A DNA stretch of 64,000 nucleotides from Megamerina dolium (GCA_963854835.1 OY978525.1:42799554-42863553); one strand, 5' to 3'. Positions 24,944-38,480 are shown, counted from the stretch's first letter. A program made the numbers and translations. The notes: a model not told the origin generated them from the sequence alone.

Positions 24944-25168
24944 TTTTGTTGTACGCAGTTTTATTTTATAAAAATATTTAATTCTACATGAATAATGTAG
25001 TGTTCACAAAAAAGGCAAAATCAAAAGTATTTGAAAATGAAAATTTTCTAAAGGCAATAAATCTACGGTAGAATAGATGCAATAAAAATATTAGTGAACA
25101 AGTGAATATGAACAAGTACATATATAGGAAACTATAATATAACATATGTAATGTAACTATCTGCAACA
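24944..25168 (-). repeat. copia 3' LTR
   Basis: 225 bp. On the minus strand it begins TGTTGCAGATAG and ends ACAACAAAA. It differs from the other LTR at three sites (GGC/GAC, ATGAAA/ATGGAA, TTTCTAAA/TTTTTAAA). The Phe/Leu-rich short frame inside is not a gene. Confidence 0.95.
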
Positions 25169-25177
25169 CTTTCCCTT
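25169..25177 (-). promoter_or_regulatory. copia polypurine tract
   Basis: AAGGGAAAG on the minus strand, immediately upstream of the 3' LTR. The pol stop codon lies only a few bases further upstream. Confidence 0.8.
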
Positions 25178-25182
25178 GTTAT

Positions 25183-26070
25183 TTATAGTTGACACAAACC
25201 CATTTTGGTACAAAGTATCTTGAGGCGCACCGCTGATAGAGGCTTGGTCATAAAATCTGCCACTTGCTCTTGAGTTGAAATATGCTGTATTCCTAATATC
25301 TTCTCATTAATTTTCTCACGTATAAAAAAGTGTTTGATGGAAATATGTTTTGTTCTACGATGAAATTCTGGATTTTGAGCTAATTTCACCGCAGCCAAAT
25401 TATCAACTTGCAAAATTGGTAAACTCTCAATTTTGATGATTTGTGAAAATAATCTCTTCAACCAAATAATTTCTTTTGTTGCTTCATTAGCAGCAACTAT
25501 TTCTGCTTCAGTTGTTGAGGTTGCGACCATAGCCTGACGTTGACTTAGCCATGAAATCGCACCACCAGCATGCGTGATTACTACACCCGAAGTAGAGCGA
25601 CCTGTAGTAGTACAACCTCCAAAATCAGAATCACTATAGCATTCCAAAATACCTTTGTTAATGTCACTGCGGTATGTTATTCCCAAATTAATACTCCCAG
25701 CGATGTATCGAAAGATTTTTTTAAGTCGAGCTACATCTTCAGCAGTTGGGTTTTCCAAAGTTCTTGACAAGAACCCAATGCTATAAGCCAAATCTGGTCT
25801 TGTTCCCAACATCAAGTACATAACCGCACCAACACCTTGTCTGTATGGAAATTTCTGCTCATCTTCTTTCCCTAATTTTGAAGTTTCAGAACTACTTGGC
25901 ACATTTAAAATTGGCGTTGATACCGACTTGAAATTAGTAAAATTGAAACGATCTAAAATTTTCTTTGCATAGGCTTGCTGGCAAATTCGAATAGTACCCA
26001 TCTCTTGTTGAATTTCTAGTCCCAAAAAATAATTTGCTTTCTTTGAAACCACTTTGAACTCCTCACTCAA
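25183..26070 (-). pseudogene. copia pol C-terminal part (RT end, RNase H)
   Basis: 295 open codons. They begin past the RT catalytic motif (ANYFLGLEIQQEMGTIRICQ), go through the connection (LGTRPDLAYSIGFLSR) into the RNase H, with ECYSDSDFGGC, STTEAEIVAANEA, LQVDNLAAVKLAQN and TKHISIKHFFIREK, ending at a stop 15 bp from the 3' LTR. The RNase H acidic residues are all present. Upstream the frame is cut by the deletion junction at about 26118-26122. Confidence 0.9.
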
Positions 26071-26106
26071 TTCTTGTATAAATACTTCTAAATCGTTTAC
26101 ATCTGC

Positions 26107-28047
26107 AATAACGTTGTCTAAAACCTTTTATGACCAATCTTGCCTTGAACTTATCAACACTTCCATCAGAATTCATTTTGATTCGATATACCCATTTGCA
26201 CGGCAACGGCTTTACATCTTTAGGTAAGTCCACTAATTTCCAAGTTTTATTTTCTTCTGATTTTATTTATTGGTCCATTGCAGCTTTCCATTTTCGTTTA
26301 TCGCTACTTCTAGTTGCCTCCGCGTACGTCTCTGGAGTTTGCAAACCATTTACATACTCTTCCGCTGTCATAACGAAATCTTCCAAATACCTCGGTCTCT
26401 TAATATCTTGGCGATTTCTTAAATTAAGTCCAATGCCATTGTCATCATCTTCATTATCGCCACTTTCACCATTACTTTCCTCTCTCCTCCATTTATTTTG
26501 TGATTGACGACTACTTGTAATGTCATCTTCTGAATCTTCTTCAACGTGTTCCGAAAACTCTTCTTCTTGATTTGTCTGTTCACATTCCGCTGGATCCGGA
26601 ACTTCCTTATCTTGTTTATCGTCGCCAAATGGTAATTTAACTCCTTTTAGATTTTCAATAAATTTAACATCTCTTGACAATATAACAACTTTTTCATTTG
26701 GTACATAAATTCGATATCGTTCATCACCATCGTACCCTATCAAATATCATTTGTACATTTGACATCCATCTTTTTCCTTTTTTGTACTGGAATATGAGCG
26801 TAGTACGTAGATCCAATAATTCTCAAATGTTTAATTCTTGGTTTCTTTTTTATCCATAGCTCATACGGACTTACATCTTCAACAGATGATTTCCCAGTGC
26901 GATTTAACACGTACGCCGCCGTCATTACCAATTCTGCCCAAATTGCATCTGGTAATTGCATATCGGAATTAGAGTATTTGAAGGTCCTTGCCATTTCGAC
27001 TATTGTTCGATTTTCTCTTTCACTGGATCCATTCTGCTCTGGTGTGTATGGTGCCGTCAATCTTTGTGTTACTCCATGCTTTTGTAAAATTCTTTTAACT
27101 TCAGCATTGTTAAATTCGCCACCGTTATCACTTAGCAGTTGCTTTACAACATGACCTTGTTGTTTAGCATGTGCAAGTATAGCGTTCAACTCATCTTTGA
27201 CATCTGACTTATTTTTGATTATGTAACAATAGCGAAATTTGGTAAAAGCATCCTTGAAAACCGCGTAGTACCTCTTCTTCTTGAAAGAATCTGGAAAAGG
27301 ACCGCACACATCAGCAGAAATCAATTCTCCTGGTTGAGTCGCTTTTACTCTGTTTCCGAAAGGTAATCGATGGGCTTTTCCAAATATGCATGCCTCACAT
27401 AAATCGTTATCCATTTTGACATTTATGTCGAACTCTTTTTGAAGCAGTTTCTTAATATGCCTCTTGTCTTGATGTCCCCATCTCTCATGATATAGCTGTA
27501 ACAAAGATACACTGGTATCTGCAATGTTAATTTGGATCTTCTTATCCGAAACAATTGGTGTGATATCTGCTGTAAACATTGTTCCACCAGCTTCACGATA
27601 ACCACGCATTACAACACTGTCATTTACTTTGAGCCAGCACTCTGTATTGCTTGACCAAAATTCACTTTGAGGATTTCTATCTTGAGCAGCCAGTACCGAA
27701 AACAAATTTCTGGTAATTCCAGGAACATACCATACGTTCTTAAGTGTGACTTTCTGTACACCATTATATGTTTTGGAAAATACCTCAATAGAACCCTTTC
27801 CAAGCGCAATAAGACATTCATTTCCAGCTGCTTTGATACTATATTCACCCACGAACTTCGTATAATTAATGAAAAATTCTGTAGTGTTGGTAACATGCCT
27901 CGTAGCACCATTATCCACCCACCAGTTAGTTCCATTTGTATCAGCTGCATATGATTCGTTTGTAATACTTACTAATGAAGCACTCGTATCGGCTATATTG
28001 TCCGTTTCGCCATTCTTTTTGTTTTTTAAAGGTCTACCATCTGCTAT
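26107..28047 (-). pseudogene. copia protease-integrase-RT N-terminus
   Basis: The protease shows WWVDNGATRHV. The integrase has a zinc motif (HERWGHQDKRH..CEAC) and catalytic SADVCGP, SDNGGEF and NGSSERENR, all acidic residues intact (27918-26740). A frameshift near 26743 separates it from a linker rich in Glu/Asp (26743-26267). A stop follows, then the start of RT ([20 protein letters not shown]), which ends at KGF where the DNA jumps to ..VIADVND, so the motif carrying YVDD is gone. Confidence 0.88.
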
Positions 28048-28809
28048 CTATTTTCTGCAGTCACGTACCCAGTGACCTTTACTTTTACAGTAGTGGCAGC
28101 AGCTATCCCTCTTCGTCTTTAGTTTTTCTATAACAGCTCTACTATTTTTCGAATAAAGAGCTTCCGGCTCAGAGACATTTTCTGATTTCGTAAAATTTCG
28201 TTCATACATACTAAGCTGCATATTCAATTCATCAAATGTCTTATTATCATCTTTCGATAAAAGCATCCAGCTTGAACGGAACGACTCAAATTTAATTGGC
28301 AAAACATGTAATGTTTTACATAATAGTATTAAATCTGGTAAAGTATTTTCTCCTTTCGCTTTTAAACCATTATTTAAATCATTCCATAATCCAAGAAGTA
28401 TTGCAGCGTGTGTAGACACATCTTAATTTTTGTTCCATGTAAAAGCAAAGAAATCGGTACAAATTTTGTATAGCTGAACTTTTGTTGTTGCTTCAAATTG
28501 CTCCTTTAGGGCTTTCCATGTTTCATGTGCAGATTCTTTATCCATTACCTTTTGATAAACCGTATCAGTAATTGCACTCGTTAGCATTGATTTAGCATAA
28601 CTATTTGCCTTTCTGTAAAAATCACATTTTTCCTTATACGCCTTTGCTTGAGCTTCTGTAGCTTCTTCTCCTAATGGCTCTGGCTTTACAAGCTTGCCGT
28701 CTATTACATCCAAGCACTCTTCATGATAGTCTAGCAGATCATTGATCTTGCGTTTCCAAATTGGCCAATCTTCTTCACCAGCCAATACTCTAATTCTTGA
28801 ACAATCCAT
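28048..28809 (-). pseudogene. copia Gag, two in-frame stops
   Basis: Starts at the ATG 28809-28807 (MDCSRIRVLAGEEDWPIWKRK), just after the primer site. Typical copia Gag helices follow (ESAHETWKALKEQFEA). It is broken by an in-frame TAA at about 28425 and a TAG at 28050, with the frame otherwise continuous. It contains a zinc knuckle CCHYCKSKGHWVRDC (C-X2-C-X4-H-X4-C). Confidence 0.88.
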
Positions 28810-28817
28810 TCCGATGC

Positions 28818-28831
28818 CTGGGCCCATAACC
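28818..28831 (-). promoter_or_regulatory. primer-binding site (initiator tRNA-Met half-molecule type)
   Basis: GGTTATGGGCCCAG on the minus strand, directly after the 5' LTR. Drosophila copia is known to prime from a 5' fragment of initiator tRNA-Met whose cut end lies in the anticodon region (CTGGGCCCATAACC); this site is complementary to that segment, not to a tRNA 3' end. Confidence 0.88.
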
Positions 28832-29056
28832 TTTTGTTGTACGCAGTTTTATTTTATAAAAATATTTAATTCTACATGAATAATGTAGTGTTCACAAAAA
28901 AGACAAAATCAAAAGTATTTGAAAATGGAAATTTTTTAAAGGCAATAAATCTACGGTAGAATAGATGCAATAAAAATATTAGTGAACAAGTGAATATGAA
29001 CAAGTACATATATAGGAAACTATAATATAACATATGTAATGTAACTATCTGCAACA
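28832..29056 (-). repeat. copia 5' LTR
   Basis: 225 bp, 222 of 225 positions equal to the 3' LTR. Carries the promoter of the element. Followed on its outer side by the target duplication TTGAA. Confidence 0.95.
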
Positions 29057-29061
29057 TTGAA

Positions 29062-30170
29062 AAGTGTAACCGACGTCATATTTTTTATTCACAACCAATA
29101 ACATTTTACATAAACAATAATGACTTTATCGAATTAGAAGTAAGTGATAATTATTACTATAATATATTTTCTTTAAATTCTTTTATTTATATTGTCAATA
29201 TAATTATCCTTTATCTCACTACTTTTTCCTTATACACCAATTGAAGTAGACAAAGTATGAATATTAAAAATATTAAAAATACAAGAAGAAATTAATATGT
29301 TTAATACACCATTGGAAAAGGAAATTGTATGGCCTTCATATGGTTCCAAATTTTTTATAGGTCAATAGTGAATATTACCGAAAAAAATAGGTTTTTAAAG
29401 AAAAAATTTCCATATTTATTTTGATCATAGCTTTTAAAATAATCAAAATATTCAAAATAGGCTATATGTGATATATAACTGAAAAGGTATTTAAAAGACC
29501 TTTCTTTTGAAACCCATATTGTAACAAAAAATTTCAAATTTACTGAGTATTTCGACCGCAAATTTTAACTTTGATCTTGAGCTAGGCCTTATACGGGTGT
29601 TAGCGACAAACGATATTTGGTTTTTTATATTCAAAAAATTAGGCCCTATACGATAAACATGAATTTTTCATTTTTCTTAAGTACCTGCACTTATGCCGAA
29701 CTTTGTCCTTTGTTTATTGGTTTTTGTATTCACAAAAATAGGCTCTATACGAATTGTTTTTTTTTCATTAATTCTGCACTTATTCCGAAAATTTATTTTT
29801 TTCTCCATAACATTTAAACTATTATATATCTATAAAAAGGTATTAAAATTACCTGTTTGAGTACTCATATTTTAGAAAAAAATTTTGTCTATCGTGTAAT
29901 CTCGACTTCAATGTTGAACTTTGTCCTTGAGCCTCGCCTTATGTGGGCGTCGTCGCCAAGAAATTTTTAGTTTATTACAAGAATAACCTGTATCCGACGG
30001 AATTTATTATTCTTGCTTTCTCGAGGAAGCCGTATGGTGCACTTATGCCCAACGAAAATTGTTTTTTTATTTCCATGATTATTTTGTTCAGCATCAATGT
30101 TCATCTTATTTCTATGTAGTTGCCTTAATTTGGATTTTCTTCTATGCATTCATATAAAAAACATATGCAT
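29062..30170. repeat. fold-back repeat family, continuation and decayed copies
   Basis: Noncoding AT-rich DNA with the family's landmarks in pieces: GTATGGCCTTCATATGGTTCC (29330), TTGATCTTGAGCTAGGCCTTATACGGG (29570, in part), and a second copy CTTTGTCCTTGAGCCTCGCCTTATGTGGGCG (29920, in part). It follows the copia insertion directly, so copia landed within this repeat. No genes. Confidence 0.55.
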
Positions 30171-30424
30171 TTATATATATCACCTTTTTAAATACCGCAT
30201 TATCCATCTCTCTCACTTTTTACTATATGGATTTCACACATAATTGCTTCTGAATGATTTTTTATTAATCAATTCGGTTACACACTTTTTTAATTATTAT
30301 CTGACCTGATCAATATGATAATCTCAATTCGAATATTTAAATTTAGTCCTTATTGTATAATTTATTTCACAAATATGTTCAAAACGAAAAACTAAAAATT
30401 ATATTGTAGCCGCCATAACATAAT

Positions 30425-30566
30425 GCAGAGTATACACGCTTCAACAGTTGGTTAAACACATTGTACAATGAGTTGGATGGCTGTTACCGCTTTTCCGTGA
30501 AATCAATTCCAACGACAAATATAAACAAAGCATGTTGTACAATCTGTTGGTGCGTTAATACTCTGC
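30425..30566. mobile_element. short MITE candidate (142 bp)
   Basis: Imperfect inverted ends: GCAGAGTATACACGC..CAACAG..TTGTACAA on the left against ATACTCTGC preceded by TTGTACAATCTGTTGGTGCG on the right. No clear target duplication. Only one copy in the window. Confidence 0.4.
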
Positions 30567-30639
30567 CTAAAGACTAAAGAAACGAGTAATCAAAGAGTAT
30601 TTGTGCTGACAACAAGGGATTATATGTTGGCTACTCTAA

Positions 30640-31165
30640 TAGCCTAGACAGACGGCAGCCTGATTCCGGATTACCGAGTTAATTCGAATTAACTCGGGAA
30701 TTAACTGCAGCTAATCCGCATAAACTCTATGAGTTAATTCTCAAAATAAAAGAGGATTAGGGCAATTTGCGTGGCAACACTGCTGAAAATTGTCTATTGT
30801 GAATTTTTCTCCATCCATTTTACAAAACAATAGGTGTCTTCGCTAACAAAAACCTTTCAACAATTGTTAACAGTTTTCGACATGAAAAGCGTTGGCGAAA
30901 AAATAAATCCAGCTGTCAATTATGAACGGTGAATGTTAATTTACAAGTTCCTGATAGATTTCAGTTCACATACTTCTTATAGATTTTCTCATATCAAGAC
31001 TGACAGATGACAGAAATTGTGAGAGATAGTAATGTAAGAGAGTAGACCCAATAAAACAGCTATCAACGTTTAGTTAATCTGCAATACCGCCGTCTGTCAG
31101 GTTTATATTTTACTCGGATTAAGTGCGCCGTTAATCCGGATCAACGCTAACGTCAGTCTAGGCTA
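30640..31165. mobile_element. MITE candidate (526 bp, Harbinger-like)
   Basis: Ends TAGCCTAGACAGACG and CGTCAGTCTAGGCTA form inverted repeats with one or two mismatches, flanked by TAA on both sides (30637-30639, 31166-31168). A 3-bp TWA duplication is characteristic of PIF/Harbinger elements. Subterminal repeats (GACAGACGGC, CCGGATTA, GAGTTAAT) recur near both ends. No ORF, hence nonautonomous. A matching end lies at 11873. Confidence 0.65.
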
Positions 31166-31529
31166 TAAACTAATATATAACTTCCCGTTTACTTGAATAT
31201 AATTTCCCTTCAATTACTTAGCAACGCTGGTGATATATATGGTTGTTCGTGAAATTTATAAACGAAATAAAAACAAAAAAGAAACAATTCTGAGGGATCT
31301 GTGGTAAATATATTCGTTTATTTAAAATTAAAATTTATTTGCACTTGCTTTATTTTGCTTATTTTTGTTTATACTTACAATAATTTGATGTGTGGTTGAA
31401 ATTTCCCAAGCACATTCCAGTAGTCTATTCACAATAGTGCTGGTTTTTTTTACTTTCCAACACTATAACTCAGGTTGATTAAAATATAAGCAAGTTCAAT
31501 TGAACTCGTTTAAAATAGACGATAGAAAG

Positions 31530-31530
<1 letters not shown>

Positions 31531-31625
<95 letters not shown>

Positions 31626-31657
31626 GTATATATATATATATTTATGTATATATATAT
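31531..31657. repeat. (TA)n microsatellite
   Basis: TA repeat with TTTATG variants at its right side, leading directly into SINE copy C. Confidence 0.95.
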
Positions 31658-31956
31658 GGGTGCCGTAGCTCAGTGGTTAGTGTGTTCGCCTTCTGATCTG
31701 TAGGTCGTGGTTCAATCCCCGGCTGATGCATAACAAATTTAATATCGATAAGATTTTTCTTTCGAATGGTCCTCACCTGTCGCAAGCAATTGGCAATTCT
31801 TCCGACAGTAACAACTTGCCATGAAAAAGCTTCTTAAAGAACTCTGTGACAAAGCTCAGAAAAAGTGATGTCACAAGTGTTCTGCCGTTCGGAACCGGTT
31901 AAAATAAGTAGGTCCCTTCTAATATTGTCCAAAATTTAAGACTCACAACAGTAATG

Positions 31957-31957
<1 letters not shown>
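31658..31957 (+). mobile_element. tRNA-derived SINE, copy C
   Basis: Best-preserved head of the family: A box TAGCTCAGTGG (31666-31676) and B box GGTTCAATCCC (31709-31719), 32 nt apart, then the conserved body. The last 45 or so bases (GAGCC hairpin, AAGTGCCA) are missing; the copy stops at AGTAATGGAA where a (TA)n tract begins. Confidence 0.88.
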
Positions 31958-33795
<1,838 letters not shown>

Positions 33796-33827
33796 TATAT
33801 ATATTTATTTATATCTATATTTATATA

Positions 33828-33997
33828 TGGCACTTAAAGATCCAAAGGGCTCGTTGACCGAGCTGCACTTCCATTACTGTTGTTCATGTTAAATTTTGGA
33901 CAGTATTAGAAGGGACTTTTTTTAGCCGGTTCCGAACGGCAGAACTCTTGCGACATCCCTTTTTCTGAGTGACCTACAAATCAGATCAAGGTACTTA
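33828..33997 (-). mobile_element. tRNA-derived SINE, copy D (3' part)
   Basis: Reverse-oriented 3' half of the SINE, starting at GGCACTTAAAGATCC and running through the conserved AGTTCTGCCGTTCGGAACCGGC segment (in reverse) to about 33970; a short relic of the head (CTACAAATCAGATC) follows. The tRNA head and part of the body are missing. Confidence 0.8.
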
Positions 33998-36295
33998 CGT
34001 ACTAACTGAGGTATATACTATCTTAGTTAGTGTTAGTTGGCGTTAGTATTGGTGTATGATTTGGTATAAGTAAACAGCGGCTGATATATTGACAGTAGAA
34101 ATACAGTATTCTGTTGGTGGCTGGAAAAGTAGTGTTGCTTGAAGATCAAGTGTTTCTGTTGAAATTTAGTTTGTTGAAAATTTTTAAATTTGTTTTAATT
34201 CAATGCCGTACGAAGGTTCAAGAAGAAAAGTTGTGTCAGTCAGTGTGTGTGCTATATGTGAATTTTGTGGAGGCCTGGTGAAAGTGATCATTCTGCCGGA
34301 GATTTTTATGGATGTTCTGTTGTTTGGTGGTGGTGCCAATTCTAGTCGCGGGAAATTGCATACAAAACGTAAGTTTGTGTCCGTGTAGGTTTCTTTATGA
34401 GTAAATGTGCCTTTGGTTATTATTGATTTCGGATAGCGATGCTAATTGGTGGATGAAAAGAAGTCTTTCGGTGCGGATTGATAACCAACGAGTGGAGAAA
34501 TTCCCCCTGGCTAGCAGCACGGGATTCTGAAGATTAGTGATTTTTGATCCTAAGGTGGACAGAAGTAAAGGAAAAAATGTGATTTGTTTTTTTTTTTACA
34601 ATTATAATTTCGTGGTGCTTATCATAGATGGTGCTGCAATGTGGATTGCTCACAGTGATCGTGAGGTCTCCGTATTCGCGTCCGTCCGTGAGTGGGTGCA
34701 AAAATGTTGTGTTTCAGTTTAGTGATTAGTGGCTTGGAATAAGATGAAATTTGTCATCTTATTGTGCATACATGTGTATATACCTGAGGGTATATAAGTT
34801 AAGCGTGTGGAGCATTAGATGCAACGCGATTTTTAAGAATTGAATATAGGCCTAATTGTTTTTTTTTTTTTAATAATGATGGCCACTAGAGAACACTGCG
34901 AAACTGTATTATAACTGAGAATGCGTAATTGAACGATATATTGGTGTACCGATAAGCACTCATGGCGGCACGTGTTGTATATATGTTTTTTTTAACGATA
35001 TTATGAATACTCCACCGGGAATTTGTGTTATTTAAGAAATTATTCCTCATGCCACCGATACATTCCATCAGAACCAACGAATAAGCAGAAGTCAGGGCGA
35101 CGCGTGTTGCGGATGCGAATAAATAAAGAACGTCGGTTGTTGCATCTGCTCGCATAGGTCACGCGTTCTAGCGTTGCGCACCTTATTAGTGTACATCCTA
35201 ATTTTTAATATTTTTAGCCGGTTAAATTATCTCATTTTTTGTGAATTTCCTAAAGTGAAGGGTGATCTACCATCTCATTTTGTGAGTAAGTGGTGGAGAT
35301 TTGGGTTGCAAAGAGTGAAATAAAGAATAAGAAGAGGAAAAATAGTTGCGTCACAATCGATCTTATTTGGCGACATATTTCGCCAGTAGTGTTTCCCCTT
35401 CATATTGAGCTCAATAAAAGTAGGGATACCCGTAAACGATAGTTCAATAATAATAATACGCCAGGATTCTTTGTATTGTCTTGTTTATTTTTGCGTCAAA
35501 GAAAAAATGCTTGTCAGAACCCTCCTACTTGCGGCGATAGTGATTCACCCTCACTCGTGAAATTTGTTTTTACGTACCTTTAATGTAAGTTGTTTTTTTT
35601 TTGTTGTAACTATTTTTATGAATACCTTTTTTTTATTTTCTATGCGATTCTTGATTATTTTTACTTTATTTTTATTTATATTTAATTATTTATTTATCCA
35701 ATTAATTTTTTTTCACATAATATTTTAGCTATAATTTGTAATATCGTTTATTTATTTTTTGAATTAGTTAGTCATTTAGGTAATTATTGTCTAATTATTT
35801 AGTTAATTATTTATTTAAGGGAATAAAAATTACCATTAATTTCACGTTATTGTGTAAAAAAATGTTCTAAGTCTTTTTTTGTGGTAAAACGGGGGGAGTA
35901 CACTCCGGGTGATGGAATGACAGTATCATGTTAAGTGTTGGTACCATGTGTGGAACGAGTATCTCTTCTGCTGGCGAGTACGTCGTCGTGATTCGTTTGA
36001 AGTCATTTGTGATTCGGCTCACGGCAGAGGAAGATAGAGTAGTAATGGTAATCGGTTAGAATAGTCTCACCGACTTGACGAAATAGGAGAAGAAATACGC
36101 GTGCATAGATGTAGGTCGTCGGAGATGGCTGCGTCATTGATGAGGAGTATTCATCAGCGGATTTTGATCCCCTTCAACCACAGTTTTATTTGTATCTGCG
36201 AGAAATAGATATAAGTCCAAAGAGAGGTAAGCAAGTGATCAATCAAATTGTATTTGTTTTTTTTTTTTTTACTTATTCGTGTATTTCTTTAGTTT
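33998..36295. other. 2.3 kb with no recognisable gene
   Basis: Not AT-extreme, and unlike the repeats elsewhere, but no domain was recognised. Features seen: a small frame at 34203-34388, AATAAA motifs at 35120 and 35318, a TTTGGCGACATATTTCGCC segment at 35368 that vaguely resembles a primer-binding site, and splice-donor-like AGAGAGGTAAGCAAG at about 36222. It could be an unknown LTR or untranslated exons of a host gene. I cannot choose. Confidence 0.3.
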
Positions 36296-37292
36296 CATAA
36301 CTCCCGTTGTGCAGTGAAAATTGGGAAGGACCTCTCCGCACCGTTTAATACCGAACGGGGTTTCAGGCAAGGTGATTCGTTATCGTGCGACTTCTTCAAT
36401 CTTATTATGGAGAAAATAATACGAGCTGCTGATCTCCGACATAATGGCACTATCTTCAACAAAAGTGTCATGCTGTTAGCGTATGCCGACGATATTGACA
36501 TAATCGGCATGAACACGCGAGCAGTCAGTGCAGCATTCTCAGAGTTGGAAAGAGAGTCGCGTCGGATGGGTTTCACGGTGAACGAGGGCAAGACGAAGTA
36601 TCTAGTGTCAACAAAGTCCCGGCGTCTTGGACAGCACGTCACTGTTGACAACTACGCTTTTGAAGTAGTAAGGGACTTTGTCTATCTTGGAACCAGCATT
36701 AACAGCAGTAATGACGTCAGCTTGGAGATCATGCGTAGGATAACTCTTGCTAACAGGTGTTACTTTGGGCTGAGTAAGCAATTAGAAGTCGAGCCCTCTC
36801 TCGAAGAACGAAAACTACACTCTACAAGTCTCTCATCATGCCTGTCCTAACATATGGCGCTGAAGCCTGGACAATTTCCACCTCGGATGAGCGAATGCTT
36901 GGAGTTTTCGAGAGAAAAGTCCTACGCAAGATCTTTGGACCTATTTGCGTTGGTGGCGAGTACCGAATAAGGTACAACCATGAGCTGTACGAGCTGTATG
37001 CCGATATTGACATAGTAAAGCGCATAAAAATCCAGCGGCTGCGCTGGCTAGGTCATGTCGAGCGAATGGAAGAACACGCTCCAGCTAAGAAGGTGTTATA
37101 TTCGGAACCCGCTGGAGGACGACGCAGAAGAGGAAGACCAAACCTCCGATGGAAAGACCAAGTACTGGAGAACCTGACGGCGCTTGGAATTTCTAACAGG
37201 CGCCATCTAGCGAAGAACAGAGATGGCTGGCGATGCATGTTATTTTCGGCCTAAATCGATATTCGGTTGTTATGGCCACATAAGTAAGTAAG
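36296..37292 (+). mobile_element. RTE-like LINE fragment C (3' end)
   Basis: 5'-truncated copy of the LINE family at 1.3, 14.9 and 58.5 kb. It begins in the RT just before RGFRQGDSLSCDF and reaches the natural 3' end with a short TAAG tail (AAGTAAGTAAGTA, 37280-37292). This kind of tetranucleotide 3' tail is seen in RTE/CR1-like LINEs rather than poly(A). Confidence 0.85.
36314..37254 (+). pseudogene. RTE-like RT and C-terminal domain, frameshifted
   Basis: First frame (36314-36850): RGFRQGDSLSCDFFNLIME, the catalytic [43 protein letters not shown] one-base slip near 36815 moves to the second frame (36838-37254): MPVLTYGAEAWTIS, FERKVLRKIFGP, LRWLGHVERM, GRRRRGRPNLRWKDQV. Apart from truncation and the slip it is well preserved. 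Confidence 0.9.
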
Positions 37293-37639
37293 TATTATCG
37301 ATGATATTATATAGGACATTTAGTATATTCTGTTATTCTTGTTATATATTATATATTTGATTTGCATTATATATATATTAGGATAATATTTCGTACAGGC
37401 ATACATTGCGTTATTGGATTACTGTTACTGCTTCGATATTGTACAATTTTTTTTTTATTAATAGTATTTTATAGCATTTGTATATCCTGATGATACAGTC
37501 GGATTAATAGTGTAATTTATTTCTTACTATTGCATACTTCTTGTACCATCTGTGATATTAATGCAATTGTTGTTAAAACTTAATTGTAGTCAAAAACATA
37601 TAAATTTATAATTATAATTGCAGAATTTGATGCTGGAAA
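37293..37639. other. unassigned AT-rich sequence
   Basis: About 350 bp of AT-rich DNA between the RTE-like 3' end and the jockey-like element. Nothing recognised. Confidence 0.35.
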
Positions 37640-37689
37640 AAAGAATTACTACATATATCTGATAAAAAGTAGTAAGGGCTTAATACTTG

Positions 37690-38154
37690 TACTCATTGGC
37701 GTCGAACCCAACGTTGACATTAACGAAATCAAACTTGCCCTTCAGGAAGAAGGGTTTCAAGCCAAAACAGTATTTAACATTATCACAAAAGAGCAATATA
37801 CCTCAACCGTTATATCGTATTGATCTTCAACCTGAAACAAAAACCCTAAAAAAAGGTGAAGTACACCCCATATATAAAATTCGATATTTATTTCATCGCA
37901 AAATCACAAGCGAAGAACCCCATAAGAGAACTGGACCTCCTCAGTGCAGCAACTGCCAAGAATGTGGACATACTAAGACATATTGTACCCTGCCAGCTGT
38001 TTGTGTGATTTGTGGAGATCTTCATAAATCAAACATATGCACAAAGTCTAAAGGCGATGCTAGCATGAAAAAATGCAGCAATTGTGGAGTAATCACTCCG
38101 CAAATTATAGAGGTTGCCCATATATACAACCCTAAAGTTAAATTTCTCCGCTAG
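37690..38154 (+). pseudogene. jockey-like ORF1 (Gag) fragment
   Basis: A segment (GVEPNVDINEIKLALQEEGF, about 37698) of the type found before the zinc knuckles of jockey ORF1 is followed, after a frame slip, by three Cys motifs: CSNCQECGHTKTYC, CVICGDLHKSNIC and CSNCGVIT..., the third without its last Cys. The polypeptide that binds the RNA is not intact. Confidence 0.8.
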
Positions 38155-38480
38155 CAATCAACCTCTAAAACCAGTTGAGCAAACTCAGGTAGCCGACTCA
38201 AGTAAGAGACAAAATATTGATGCAACACAATTCTTCTTGCAATCCCAAACAAGAATCAAACCAATTCATACGCTAGCGTGTTAAAACAAAACACACACCA
38301 ACAAAGCAATGTAAATAATATGTAGAAACACTCACTGCCCACCCAACAGCCAAGTACCCTTGAACATTTGCTTCAAACATTAATTCAGAATATGAACCAA
38401 TTCATGAACTCAATGCAAACAATGATGCAAGAAATGATGAAAAATCAATCGATGTTACTCCAAACATTGCTATCCAGACC

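Larger units (their letters stand above)
24944..29056 (-). mobile_element. copia (Ty1/copia) retrotransposon, young deletion copy
   Basis: 4113 bp on the minus strand with 225-bp LTRs that differ at only three positions, a perfect 5-bp target duplication TTGAA (24939-24943, 29057-29061), a polypurine tract and a copia-type primer site. Encoded order (minus): Gag, protease, integrase, RT, RNase H, the Ty1/copia order. About 1 kb shorter than typical copia (about 5.1 kb, known of Drosophila copia) because the RT core is deleted. Coding is also broken by two stops and a frameshift. Confidence 0.95.

Noticed and set aside
34203..34722. Two 61-codon frames in the unexplained 34-36 kb segment
   Set aside because: Short, no domain, no homology recognised; not enough to call a gene.
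35365..35400. LTR and primer-binding site near TTTGGCGAC
   Set aside because: No second LTR, no pol or Gag sequence next to it, and the tRNA match is too short to support.
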